A DNA stretch of 64,000 bases, taken from NCBI RefSeq assembly GCF_018919395.1, contig NZ_JAHLME010000004.1, positions 1 to 64,000 on the forward strand. Direction: 5' to 3'. Shown here in pieces: positions 39,274 through 48,000 of the stretch. The translations under genes and the position numbers were made by a program. The stretch comes from Geomonas azotofigens (GTDB lineage: Bacteria > Desulfobacterota > Desulfuromonadia > Geobacterales > Geobacteraceae). Position 1 is the first letter of the stretch; the number at the start of each line of letters is the position of its first letter. The notes under the pieces are model-generated. The model ran no database searches, was not told the origin of the DNA, and worked only from the letters and a program-made list of their open reading frames with translations.

Positions 39274-39880
39274 GGTCGCCTCCCTGGGTGACGCCGGAGA
39301 TCATCTGCACGAAGGTGCGGATGGCGTAGTCGATGAGGGCCCGGGAGGATTCCTGGTTCTCGGATTGATCGCCGGTCCAGGAGGCGAGGATGCCGAGGTA
39401 GAGCGACCAGTAGATGGTTGCGGCGACGTCTTCGGGAGTAGCGGCGAAGCCGTGGCGCAGCATGATCTGCCGCACGCACTCCAGGTGCTCCTGGCGCGCC
39501 GTTTCCCCCTCGGGGCAGACGCTCTTGCGCGGAAAGGGGCTCAGGGAGCGCTCCAGCACCGGACCCAGGAAGGGGCGCAGGGGGCGCAGGCGGCGCAGCT
39601 CCGTGCCGATCAGCAGGAACAGCTCCTCCTCCAGCGATTCGCTGCCGTCCAGGCGGGTCAGGAATTCCTCCCGTCCCCGCGCCAGCGCCTCGTTCACCAT
39701 GGTCATCGCCATGGTCTCCTTGCTGGGGAAGTAGTTGAACATGGTGCCGGCGGCGACGCCGGCCGCGAGCGCGATGTCGCGGGTGGTGGTCTGGTCGAAG
39801 CCGCGCGCGGCGAAGAGCTCGGCGGCTTTATCCAGGATCCGGGCCCGGCACAACTGTTTCGCCTGCTCGCTGATGCGCAT
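39263..39880 (-). CDS. TetR family transcriptional regulator
   Basis: 205 residues from the ATG at 39880 (AAGGGAG upstream). The N-terminal helix-turn-helix (ILDKAAELFAARGFDQTTTRDIA, split across helices, then AGVAAGTMFNYFPSKE) is typical of TetR repressors; the C-terminal ligand domain is variable. It is the first gene of the operon and lies next to a promoter flanked by two like palindromes, so autoregulation and control of the ABC1-ABC-barrel genes are expected. Confidence 0.9.
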   Translation of the reverse strand: MRISEQAKQLCRARILDKAAELFAARGFDQTTTRDIALAAGVAAGTMFNYFPSKETMAMTMVNEALARGREEFLTRLDGSESLEEELFLLIGTELRRLRPLRPFLGPVLERSLSPFPRKSVCPEGETARQEHLECVRQIMLRHGFAATPEDVAATIYWSLYLGILASWTGDQSENQESSRALIDYAIRTFVQMISGVTQGGDHDC

Positions 39881-39899
39881 CGACTGCTCCCTTAAGAAA

Positions 39900-39960
39900 A
39901 TGAACGCGCTCACTATAGCAGAAGCGCGGCGGCAGTCAATGTAAAAGTGAGCGTGCTCAC
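39900..39960 (-). promoter_or_regulatory. Promoter of the TetR operon with two palindromic operators
   Basis: On the minus strand TTGACT (39939-39934), a 16-base spacer and TATAGT (39917-39912) form a near-consensus sigma70 promoter. It is flanked by GTGAGCGTGCTCAC (39947-39960, perfect palindrome) on the upstream side and by TGAACGCGCTCA (39901-39912, one mismatch pair) on the downstream side. These are the likely binding sites of the TetR protein encoded next. Confidence 0.75.
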
Positions 39961-40025
39961 AAAGCCGTCGTCCATGGTTCCCTCGGGAGGGGGTGGGGGA
40001 CGGTGCCATTACTTCAAGCGGCGAG

Positions 40026-40054
40026 GGGGACTGGCACCTGCGGAGCCAGTCCCC
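40026..40054. repeat. 10-bp hairpin in intergenic space
   Basis: GGGGACTGGC pairs perfectly with GCCAGTCCCC around a 9-base loop. It lies in the gap between the TetR promoter and the cytochrome gene. No T run. Probably a dispersed repeat; otherwise nothing was found in the gap. Confidence 0.5.
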
Positions 40055-40128
40055 TGTCAGTTTCCGTGCCGGGAGCAAGGGGTGCAGGACGGAAGGGAGC
40101 CAATGAATCGAATATAATTGCCGTTTCG

Positions 40129-40156
40129 TTGTCTGTCATAGCCCGTGTGCTATGCT
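40129..40156 (+). promoter_or_regulatory. Possible promoter of the cytochrome gene
   Basis: TTGTCT, a 16-base spacer and TATGCT lie about 95 bases upstream of the start codon. Moderate match only. Confidence 0.3.
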
Positions 40157-40250
40157 TTTCGGGTAACCATGAATCTGGCAGTTGTTGTAGCAATGGTGAT
40201 TAAAAACAGTCAGATACGGAGCTTGATGACCCCTTAAACATAGGTGACTT

Positions 40251-40673
40251 ATGGTCGAGTCAGGGAAGGTGCATTTAAGGCTGCAAGCAATGACTGCTAT
40301 CGCCTTGGGTGGCATGCTCTTCTTCGAGATGGGCGAAGCCAACGTCTACCATCAGACCAGCGCTAACCACATCCTGACCATGGCAGAATGCATGGCCTGC
40401 CACTCTGAAGACTCCACCCGACCGGTTTCCATCTGTCTCGATGATCACTGCCTGTATTCCAATGACCACCCGGTGCTGCGCCGGTATCCCCCTCCGGCGA
40501 AAGCGGACAAGTTCGCGCCGGTGTCGGACCTGCTGGCGGCCGGTTGCGTTCTGGAGGACGGCAAGATCACCTGCCTTTCCTGCCATAACCTGACCAAGCC
40601 GGCGCCGCACCTGGTCAGGGACGGCGACGAGCTCTGCTACATCTGCCACAGGTACCTGCGGTCCACCTACTGA
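40251..40673 (+). CDS. Three-heme c-type cytochrome
   Basis: 140 residues with a signal peptide-like start (charged residues then AMTAIALGGMLFF). Three heme-binding motifs are seen: CMACH (47-51), CLSCH (108-112) and CYICH (129-133). An extra Cys pair (62 and 67, ICLDDHC) is not a CxxCH. It resembles the doubled-motif multiheme cytochromes of electron-transferring anaerobes and should be periplasmic. An ATG at 40290 would shorten the signal peptide but lose its basic residues. Monocistronic. Confidence 0.8.
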   Translation: MVESGKVHLRLQAMTAIALGGMLFFEMGEANVYHQTSANHILTMAECMACHSEDSTRPVSICLDDHCLYSNDHPVLRRYPPPAKADKFAPVSDLLAAGCVLEDGKITCLSCHNLTKPAPHLVRDGDELCYICHRYLRSTY

Positions 40674-40686
40674 GGGGCGATCCGGT

Positions 40687-40715
40687 TTGACTTTAAACGG
40701 CGGAGATGGTAACAA
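40687..40715 (+). promoter_or_regulatory. Possible promoter of the YdbH-CHAT operon
   Basis: TTGACT, a 17-base spacer and TAACAA lie 45 to 70 bases upstream of the first gene of the operon. The -10 is poor, so this is tentative. Confidence 0.3.
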
Positions 40716-40758
40716 AAACTCTTCGTAATTTTCCTCCGCACCCCTGGGACATTGACTG

Positions 40759-43700
40759 ATGCGCCGTCGCCTCCTTGCCTACATCAGTACCCTCCGCGTC
40801 AGACGCGTCCTCTTCGTCGGCTGCATCCTGGCGTTGTCCGCCCTGCTCCTGCTGGTGCTGCTGGTGGTGTCGATGCCGGCCATCCTTTCCACCGATCCCG
40901 CACAGTCCCTGCTGCGGCTGGGCATCTCCAGGGCACTGAAGAAGCCGGTTTCCTGGTCCGACCTCCAGGTCTCCTGGTCCGACGGCATCGCCCTTACCGG
41001 CCTTGTGTTGGGGGACGGTCCGCCGCCGCTGCTGCATGCGTCCCTGCAGCAACTGCACCTGGAGCCGGGCCTTTCCCGGGACAAGGCGACCAGGCGCTGG
41101 TGCGTGCGCATCGACCTCAAGGTGAAGAAGCTGGAGGCAGAGCTGGCGCCGGGTCCCCCGAAGCCCCCCGAGGCGAAGCCGGTCAAGGATCCGCTCACCC
41201 GTATCGCCGAAGGGGTACAGAAGTTCCAGTCCCTGGAGTGGCCGCTGCCGCTCGATCTGCGCCTCTCCGTCGACGCTTCCCCCATGAAGTTCTCCTACGC
41301 CGATCCCGTCTCCAAGCGCGAAGCGCTCTTGAGCGACTTCTCCTTCGGCCTCGCCGTACCGTCCCTGGGCAAACTCCCCATTCGCACTTCCGTTTCCGGC
41401 AAGGTCGCGGTGGACGCGGGCAAGCCGCAGCCGATCACCCTGAGCCTGGAGGTCGCCGACCTGGTCACCGCCGCCTACCGTATCAAGCCCGCGGCGGCCT
41501 CGCTGGCGGCACGTGCGGATCTTCCCGGAGTCGCCTTCAGCGCGGCCGGCGGGGTGACGCGACCGGAGGGGCTCAAGGCGAACCTGGCACTTTCCCTCCC
41601 GGAGCTCGCCCGACTCGCTGCCCCCTTCGCCAAGAAGCCACTTCCCGAGATCGCCGGGAAACTGGGGCTCGACCTCAAGGCCCAGGCCGACCGGGCGGGG
41701 GACCTGCGGGTGGCGCTCGCCCTGGACGGCGACGGACTGGCGGTGAGCCGGCTCCCGGGCAGGAAGGCCGGCCTCGCCCCGCTGGACCTGCACCTGCGCC
41801 AGAAGCTGGTCAGTAACCACGAGCGCCAGCAGGTGGCGTTCGACGAGGGGAGCCTGGCCAGCCCCGGACTCATCACCGCGTCCTGGCACGCGCTGGTCGA
41901 TCGCCCCACCGAAAAGTCGCGCAGCGTGGCGGCGGAGCTGGGGCCGTTGCGCCTGGACCTGGGTCGGGCCCGGCAGGTGGCGGCGCCTTTCCTGCCCAAA
42001 AACCTTCCGGTGCGGGATTTACAGGGGACGGCATCCCTCGCCAGGCTGAGCGCGCGGCTCAAGGGGCCGGACAACGACGGGACCGTGCAGATCGAGAAGC
42101 TGGGGCTGGAGCTGCCGCGGCTGCAACTGGCGCTTGCGGGAGGCCCCCTGCAGGGGGAGGGGATGACCCTCTCCCTAGACAAGGGGATGATTCCCCTGAG
42201 AAAGATGAAGCCGGTGCGGGTAGCGGCCGACCTCTCCTGGTCCGGGCGCCGCGTTGACCTCGCGGGGAAGAAGCCGGTCCGTATCGACGGCATGAAGGGG
42301 GGCGTGAGCCTCGTCCTGACCGAGATCGACCTGAAGGGGAAACGCGCCCTGGTCGACGCCCGGCAGAAGCTGGAGCTGGAACGGGCCACCGTGGGGAGCG
42401 AACTGGCGCTGGAGCAGTTGCGGGAGGATCTGGAACTGAAGGCGCGCGCCTTTAGCGGCGGCGCCCTGGACCTGGCGCTCCCGGCGCTGCAGGTTTCCGC
42501 GAAGAGCGTGCAGGCCCATCAGCAGGGTAAAGACGTGACGCTGCACCCCTTCACCGCCCGCCTCGCCGCCGAAGGGGTGCACCTGCCGCCCAAGGGGCAG
42601 GGGAGCCCGACCGTGCAGCGCGCCACCTGCTCGCTCTCCGCGTCCGACGCGCTGGCCTTCGACGCCGAAGCGGCGCTGACCGGGCAGGGGCGCCAGCTTG
42701 CCGCCAGCAAGGGGAAGCTGCGCCTGGACTTGCGCCGCCTGATGCCAATCGCGCGCCCGTTCCTTCCCGCCGGCTTCGACGCCGCGGGGCTCGCCGCCGC
42801 CTCCTGGGATATCGCGGCGCCGCTGCCGGTGCCCCAACTCGCCAAAGAAGAGAACCCGCTGCGCAAGGCGAAGGGGAGCCTGGCGTTACTGGAGCGCGCT
42901 GACCTGGCGCTCACCCTGGACGACCTGGACCTGCGTCTCCCCAACGCCCAGGGGAGCTACCGGGTGCAGGGGCTTGCCACCGCGCCGCAACTGCGCCTCG
43001 CCCTGCCGCACCCCGGCGCGCCGCTCACCGTGGATGGCGCTTTCCGCTTCGCCTCGGTTAACGGCCTTTCCGGCACGGCCGGGACCCTGCCGCTGCAGGC
43101 CGGGACGCTGACCCTGCAGGGGGATTTGGCGGGGTGGAAGGAGTTGCGGCTCACCGAAGAATTGAAGGTCGCCTCGCTGGGGCTCTCGCAGATCGCCGAC
43201 CTCACCGTGGGGCGCATCGACGCGCTCCTGGAGGATCACGGAGGCAAATTCGACGCCGCCACGCTTTTGAAGCGCCTCGACGCCACCATGTTCGCCCACC
43301 TGGAGGGGACCTTCCCGGCCGAGGCGAAGAAGGTGCTGGCGGGTTGGCAGTTGGCGGGGAACGTTTCCGCCGGCGCGCGCGTCGACCTCACCGCGGCGCG
43401 TGAACTGAGGGTGCGCGGCTACGGCAAGTGCCGCGACTTCGGGGTGGCGGACGGCAAGGGGGTGGCGGCCAGCGGGGTCCGGGCCGACCTGGTGCTCGAC
43501 CGCAGCTACGCCCTGGCGCAGGCGCAGGGGAAGGGCGAGGAGTGGGTGCCGCTTTCGGCCGGGCTGGTGCGTCCGGCGCCGGTGACATCCTTGGGTGCGG
43601 CCAATTCCGATCTCGCCGCCCGCATCTACGAGGACCTGCGCGGGCTGATGGGGGCGCCGCGCAAGATAAGCGTCCAGCGTGCCTCCTTCAAGTCCGGCGC

Positions 43701-44376
43701 GGTCCCGCTCGAGGCGAACGCCTTGGAGGCGGATCTCCTCCTCGAACCCGAGGCGCTGGGGGTGAGCTTCTTCCAGGCCGAGGTGGGGGGAGGAACGGTG
43801 CGGGCACGGGGCATGATCGATCTCTCCCGCGAGGTCCCGGTACTCACCACCTACTGCAATTTCTCGAAGCTGGACCCGGTGCTTCTCTTCCCGGCGGCGG
43901 GGGGGCAGCGTCCCGGCGGGGAAGGTGAGCTGACCGGCGAATTGAGCCTGTCGGCGCCGCTTGCCACCGAGCAGCGCGCGCTCCTGGAGGGGATGCGCCT
44001 GAACCTCAACCTGCGCCGGTTCAGTTCGCGCATCCTGGACCGCGTCCTCTTCGCGCTCGATCCGTACCAGCGCAACGAGAAGATCGTGGCGCAGCGTAAA
44101 TCGTTGCAGACCGCTGATTTGAAGGGGCTGCGGGTCAGCGCCGTCGACGGCGCCCTCGACTGCGAAGGGGAGCTGGCCGTCAAGGGGATCGACATCGCCA
44201 TCCCGAGGATCGAGCGTCTGCGCCTCTCCGAGCTTCCCATCCAAAACGAGTTGAAGCGGCTCCTCGTCTCTATCGCCTCGTCCCGGACCCTCCTGGACCT
44301 GGTCCGTTCCGACACCCTGGTGATCGACGAAAAAGGCAAGCCGTCCCTGAAAAGGAGGAGCAATGCGGGAATCTAA
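40759..44376 (+). CDS. YdbH/AsmA-like intermembrane bridge protein
   Basis: 1205 residues. One N-terminal membrane helix (about 17-40, LALSALLLLVLLVVSMP) anchors a very long periplasmic part of repeating short beta strands with LxLxL patterns, typical of AsmA-like/TamB-like proteins that form a lipid groove across the periplasm. The last 150 residues (NLNLRRFSSRILDRVLFALDP region, then VKGIDIAIPRIERLRLSEL) recall YdbH. The next gene is a DUF1318 lipoprotein like YdbL, and in Escherichia coli ydbH, ynbE and ydbL form one operon. So a role in phospholipid transport to the outer membrane is inferred. Confidence 0.75.
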   Translation: MRRRLLAYISTLRVRRVLFVGCILALSALLLLVLLVVSMPAILSTDPAQSLLRLGISRALKKPVSWSDLQVSWSDGIALTGLVLGDGPPPLLHASLQQLHLEPGLSRDKATRRWCVRIDLKVKKLEAELAPGPPKPPEAKPVKDPLTRIAEGVQKFQSLEWPLPLDLRLSVDASPMKFSYADPVSKREALLSDFSFGLAVPSLGKLPIRTSVSGKVAVDAGKPQPITLSLEVADLVTAAYRIKPAAASLAARADLPGVAFSAAGGVTRPEGLKANLALSLPELARLAAPFAKKPLPEIAGKLGLDLKAQADRAGDLRVALALDGDGLAVSRLPGRKAGLAPLDLHLRQKLVSNHERQQVAFDEGSLASPGLITASWHALVDRPTEKSRSVAAELGPLRLDLGRARQVAAPFLPKNLPVRDLQGTASLARLSARLKGPDNDGTVQIEKLGLELPRLQLALAGGPLQGEGMTLSLDKGMIPLRKMKPVRVAADLSWSGRRVDLAGKKPVRIDGMKGGVSLVLTEIDLKGKRALVDARQKLELERATVGSELALEQLREDLELKARAFSGGALDLALPALQVSAKSVQAHQQGKDVTLHPFTARLAAEGVHLPPKGQGSPTVQRATCSLSASDALAFDAEAALTGQGRQLAASKGKLRLDLRRLMPIARPFLPAGFDAAGLAAASWDIAAPLPVPQLAKEENPLRKAKGSLALLERADLALTLDDLDLRLPNAQGSYRVQGLATAPQLRLALPHPGAPLTVDGAFRFASVNGLSGTAGTLPLQAGTLTLQGDLAGWKELRLTEELKVASLGLSQIADLTVGRIDALLEDHGGKFDAATLLKRLDATMFAHLEGTFPAEAKKVLAGWQLAGNVSAGARVDLTAARELRVRGYGKCRDFGVADGKGVAASGVRADLVLDRSYALAQAQGKGEEWVPLSAGLVRPAPVTSLGAANSDLAARIYEDLRGLMGAPRKISVQRASFKSGAVPLEANALEADLLLEPEALGVSFFQAEVGGGTVRARGMIDLSREVPVLTTYCNFSKLDPVLLFPAAGGQRPGGEGELTGELSLSAPLATEQRALLEGMRLNLNLRRFSSRILDRVLFALDPYQRNEKIVAQRKSLQTADLKGLRVSAVDGALDCEGELAVKGIDIAIPRIERLRLSELPIQNELKRLLVSIASSRTLLDLVRSDTLVIDEKGKPSLKRRSNAGI

Positions 44377-45058
44377 AACGGGTTCTACGTTCTGCGTTCT
44401 ACGTTCTACGTTTGAGTGGACGAAAGGACGTTCGAGGTTCAACGTTCAACGTTTGCAGCGCCGTCCATGGTCCATTCCCGCCGTCGCCATCGCGCTGCTG
44501 CTGGCGCTAAGCTCCGGCTGCACCCTGGCCAAGGTCGACGTCAACGTGGTGAGCGAGCGGACTTCGCTGGAAAATCAGGTGCTCGGCACCTACAACGCGC
44601 TCTCGGAGGACGTGCTCCTGGTGGCGTCGGTGCGCGGGGTGTCGCCCACGGGCAAGGTGGAAACGCCGCCCAAACATTCCCCGGAACAGCAGGAGGCGGC
44701 CCAGGCCCTGGAGAATATCGCGTTCCACGCCGACGATGTCGAGGCCCTGAAACGGCTGGGATGGGTGGGGGAAAACCTGGAGGGGACCCTGACCAGCTTC
44801 AGCCGCGAGGTCCCGGAAAAGGCCCCGGCCGACCTGAAGGCCTTCGCCGGTCGCTTCGGAGAGGGTGAGTTCCGCCAGGTAGTCAATGAAGTCAACCGCT
44901 CCCGCGAGATCCTGATGCTCAGGGTGGTGCAGACCAACGAGAACTTCACCGCCAAGGACCTCCCCGCCATCCGCAAGGTCTTCGCGCGGGTGAACCGCCA
45001 GAACAGCGCCCCCGGCACCAGGGTGCAGGAGGACGACGGGAAGTGGGTAACCCGATGA
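44363..45058 (+). CDS. YdbL-like (DUF1318) lipoprotein
   Basis: 231 residues; AGGAGG sits just before the ATG at 44363, which lies inside the end of the previous gene. A lipobox (LALSSGC, Cys 53) follows a normal hydrophobic core, but some 30 extra residues (up to NVQR) precede it and are coded by heptamer repeats. An in-frame TTG at 44453 would give a standard lipoprotein signal instead. The C-terminal 60 residues (QVVNEVNRSREI, DLPAIRKVFARVN, APGTRVQEDDGKWV) match DUF1318/YdbL, which helps YdbH and YnbE. Here lipid anchor and YdbL domain are in one chain, so it may combine YnbE and YdbL roles. Confidence 0.78.
   Translation: MRESKTGSTFCVLRSTFEWTKGRSRFNVQRLQRRPWSIPAVAIALLLALSSGCTLAKVDVNVVSERTSLENQVLGTYNALSEDVLLVASVRGVSPTGKVETPPKHSPEQQEAAQALENIAFHADDVEALKRLGWVGENLEGTLTSFSREVPEKAPADLKAFAGRFGEGEFRQVVNEVNRSREILMLRVVQTNENFTAKDLPAIRKVFARVNRQNSAPGTRVQEDDGKWVTR
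44383..44451 (+). repeat. Heptamer repeats inside the lipoprotein gene start
   Basis: Four tandem heptamers TTCTACG/TTCTGCG (44383-44410) and, after a 20-base gap, TTCGAGG-TTCAACG-TTCAACG (44431-44451). They lie between the ribosome-binding site and the lipoprotein signal. Seven is not a multiple of three, so a copy-number change would shift the frame. Confidence 0.75.
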
Positions 45059-48000
45059 ACGCCGCAACCAGGAAGATCACCCTGTTGCTGGCCGTGGCCG
45101 CGCTCCTCTCCGGGACGGCGCAGGCGGTGCCGCTGGGTGAGGAACTGCTGGCCCCGGCGGCGCCGCGCCCGGCCCCGCGCTCGCGCCCGGAGGTCGCGCC
45201 GACGCCGGCGGTCTACACCCCGCAGTCGGTGCTCTACGCGGCGCGCTCCCGGGACGGCAGGTGGACCGCGACGGTGGAGAAGGGGGACGCGGGGTACGAG
45301 CTCTGGCTGCACCCCGCCGGCAACGGCGCCGAACTGCCGCGCCTTCTCACCAAGGGGCCGGTGCGCATCTCCGCTCCCGCCTTCGACGCCACCGGGACCA
45401 GGCTCGCCTACGCCGACGAGCGCGACGACCTGAAGGGGGACATCTGGCTCATCGACCTGGCCAGGCCGGGCGCGGAACCGCGTCGGCTGACCGGCAACGA
45501 CGCCGGTGAGGACGCCCCGGGCTTCGCCCCCGACGGCAGCGCCGTCTATTACCAGCGCCAGCTCCCCGGTGCCGAGCGGCGCGACCTAGTGCGCCTGGAG
45601 CTCGCCTCCGGCAAGGGAGAGGCGCTCCCCATCGGCATCGACGCGGCTTTCGCTGCGGTTTCTCCCGACGGCAACCGGATCGCCTTCGTCTCCCGCGACA
45701 AGGATCCCGGTGGCGACCTCTGGCTCTGGGACAAACAGGGCGGACGCCTGACCCAGTTGACCGCCGGCGCCGAGCGCGACCTCTACCCGGTCTGGCAGGA
45801 CGCCGAGACCCTCCTCTTCACCCGCTTCGCGCCCCCAGCCGGGGATGCGGCCAACGGACCGGACGGTGGCGCCGTGTTCCGGCTGCGGTTAACGCGTGAC
45901 GGAAGCCACGGCTTCCCGGCCGCCTTCCCGCTCACTTCAGGCCTTCTTTCCACCGCGGCCCCGATCCCTGCCGGCGAGCGCGTGCTCTTCGTGGCGGGTG
46001 CGGCGGCGGGGGGGCAGGTGCTGTCGCTGCCATCCTCCGGCGAGATCCCGGAACAGGCGGATGCCGCCGCCCAGTGGCAGGTCGCCCGGGTGATCCTGGA
46101 GCGCCAGCCGGCGGACCCGGCCACGGCGCGCCTTGCCTGCCTGCGCGTGCTGGCGCGGGAGGATGCCCCGACCCGGGAAGGGGCGCTGGCGTCCTTGGCT
46201 TTAGCCGGGCTCCTGGAGCAGGGGGGTGAGCGGGCCCAGGCGCAGGACCGCTACGCCGAGGCGGCGCTGCGCTACGCCGCCTTCCCGGAAGCGGCCCTGG
46301 CCGAGATCGCCCGGCTGCGCCTGGAGGCGGAGAGCCGCTGCGAAGAGGTGGTGGTCGCGGGACGCCGTAAGGGTGTCATCGCCGACGCGCAGGAGGATAT
46401 GCTGCGGGCGGCGAAGGGGAAGGGGGCGGACGCGACGGCCCGGGCCCTGGTGGACGGCGCACGGCTCCAGGCCGAATACGGTTCCGGCGCCGAGGACCAG
46501 TTGGCCGCCATCGCCCGGTTCGAGAAGGCGCTCGCCGAAGCTGCCGCCGCTCCCGACATCCTGGCCGAGGCGGCCTACCGCCGCGCGCGGCTTTTGGCCC
46601 GCATCGAGGGCGGGGAGGGGTCGGTCGCGGCCCTGGTCGAGGTGGCCAAGAAGTACGACCGGCAGGAACAGTGGGCCGAGGCTGCCATCGCCGAGATCCT
46701 GGACCAGCTGACCGCGAAGAACGCCGACGCGCGCGAGCGGCTGGCGGCCCTGGCCGAGCAGTACCGCACGAGTCTACCGCGTCTCGCCATGGGGGCCTGG
46801 AACCGGGTCGGCGATCTCGCCTACCGCGGCGGCGACTGGGTCCGCGCCAAGGACGCCTACCGCACCGTGCTGGAGCAGTTCCCCGCCATCGCCACCCCGA
46901 CCGCCGCGGCCCGCTTCGCGCTGGCCGAGATCCTCTACCGCGAGGAGCGCTACGGCGAGGCGACGGCGCTCTACGAGAAGGAGATGGGGGAGCACCCCGA
47001 GGACGCGCCGCTGTACCAGCTGGCCCGCGCCGCCTACCTGAGAAAGAGCCTCGCCGCCGGCGAAAGCCTGTACCGGCTGGGCGAGGTCTCCGCCGCCCGC
47101 GCCGCATTCCTCGATCTGATCCGCTACGAGGGGAGGAGCCTCGAGGCGCACCGCGGCTACATCAAGTCGGTCGCCGCGCAGGGGCAGGCCCCGGAACTGC
47201 TGGCGCTGTACCAGAAGATGCTGCACTCCTATCCGGACGATCCCGTCCTCCTCTACGGCGCCGGGCTCTGCCACACCTACCTCCCGGGGAAGGATGCCCT
47301 CAAGGAGGGGGACCGCCTGATCGCGCGCGCCGCCGAGCGGCTGCCGGGGTCCGAGTACCCCTTCCAGACCCGCGGTTACATCGCCGAGGTCCTGGAAACG
47401 GTGCATGGCGAGCAGGGCGGGCTGGAGCGGGCGCTGAACCTCTACCGCCGCGCCAAGCTTTTGAACCGTCCCCAGGAGAACCCGGAGAACAGCGCCAACC
47501 TCTCGCTCAACATCGGCAACATAGCCTATCTTTTGGGGCGCAACGCCACGGCCTGGAGTTTCTACAGCCAGCGCCTGGCCGCCAAGGTCCCCTTCGACAA
47601 CGTCGACACCGAACTCCTCTTCGAGCAGCGCTACGGCGCGGTCGCCTTCCAGGTGGGAGAGAAACAGGCCGCCATCGACGGCTACGGCCGGGCGCTGAAG
47701 CTCGCCGAGTCCCGCCTCGATCCGGCCCGATCCCTGGAGCAGTTCGGCCGCCTGACCCGGCGGGTGAACGAACGTCTCTTCGCCGGCCAGAAGCTCTCCC
47801 CCCAGCAGGAGCAGCGGCTTGGCGAACAGCAGGCCATCAACGCGGAGCTGGAATTGCTCGGGGCGGACCGGGTCGAAGCCCCTCCCGCACCGGGGTGGCA
47901 GAAGTTCGACGCCGCCCTCAGGACCCTTCTGGCGCGGCAGCGCAAGCTGATCGCCGCGGCCTGCACCGGAGTGCCGCAGGGGGACAAGTTCCTCGTGGAG

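Noticed and set aside
44383-44451. Heptamer array considered as a CRISPR or integron-type repeat
   Set aside because: Units are only 7 bases, directly tandem and without spacers.
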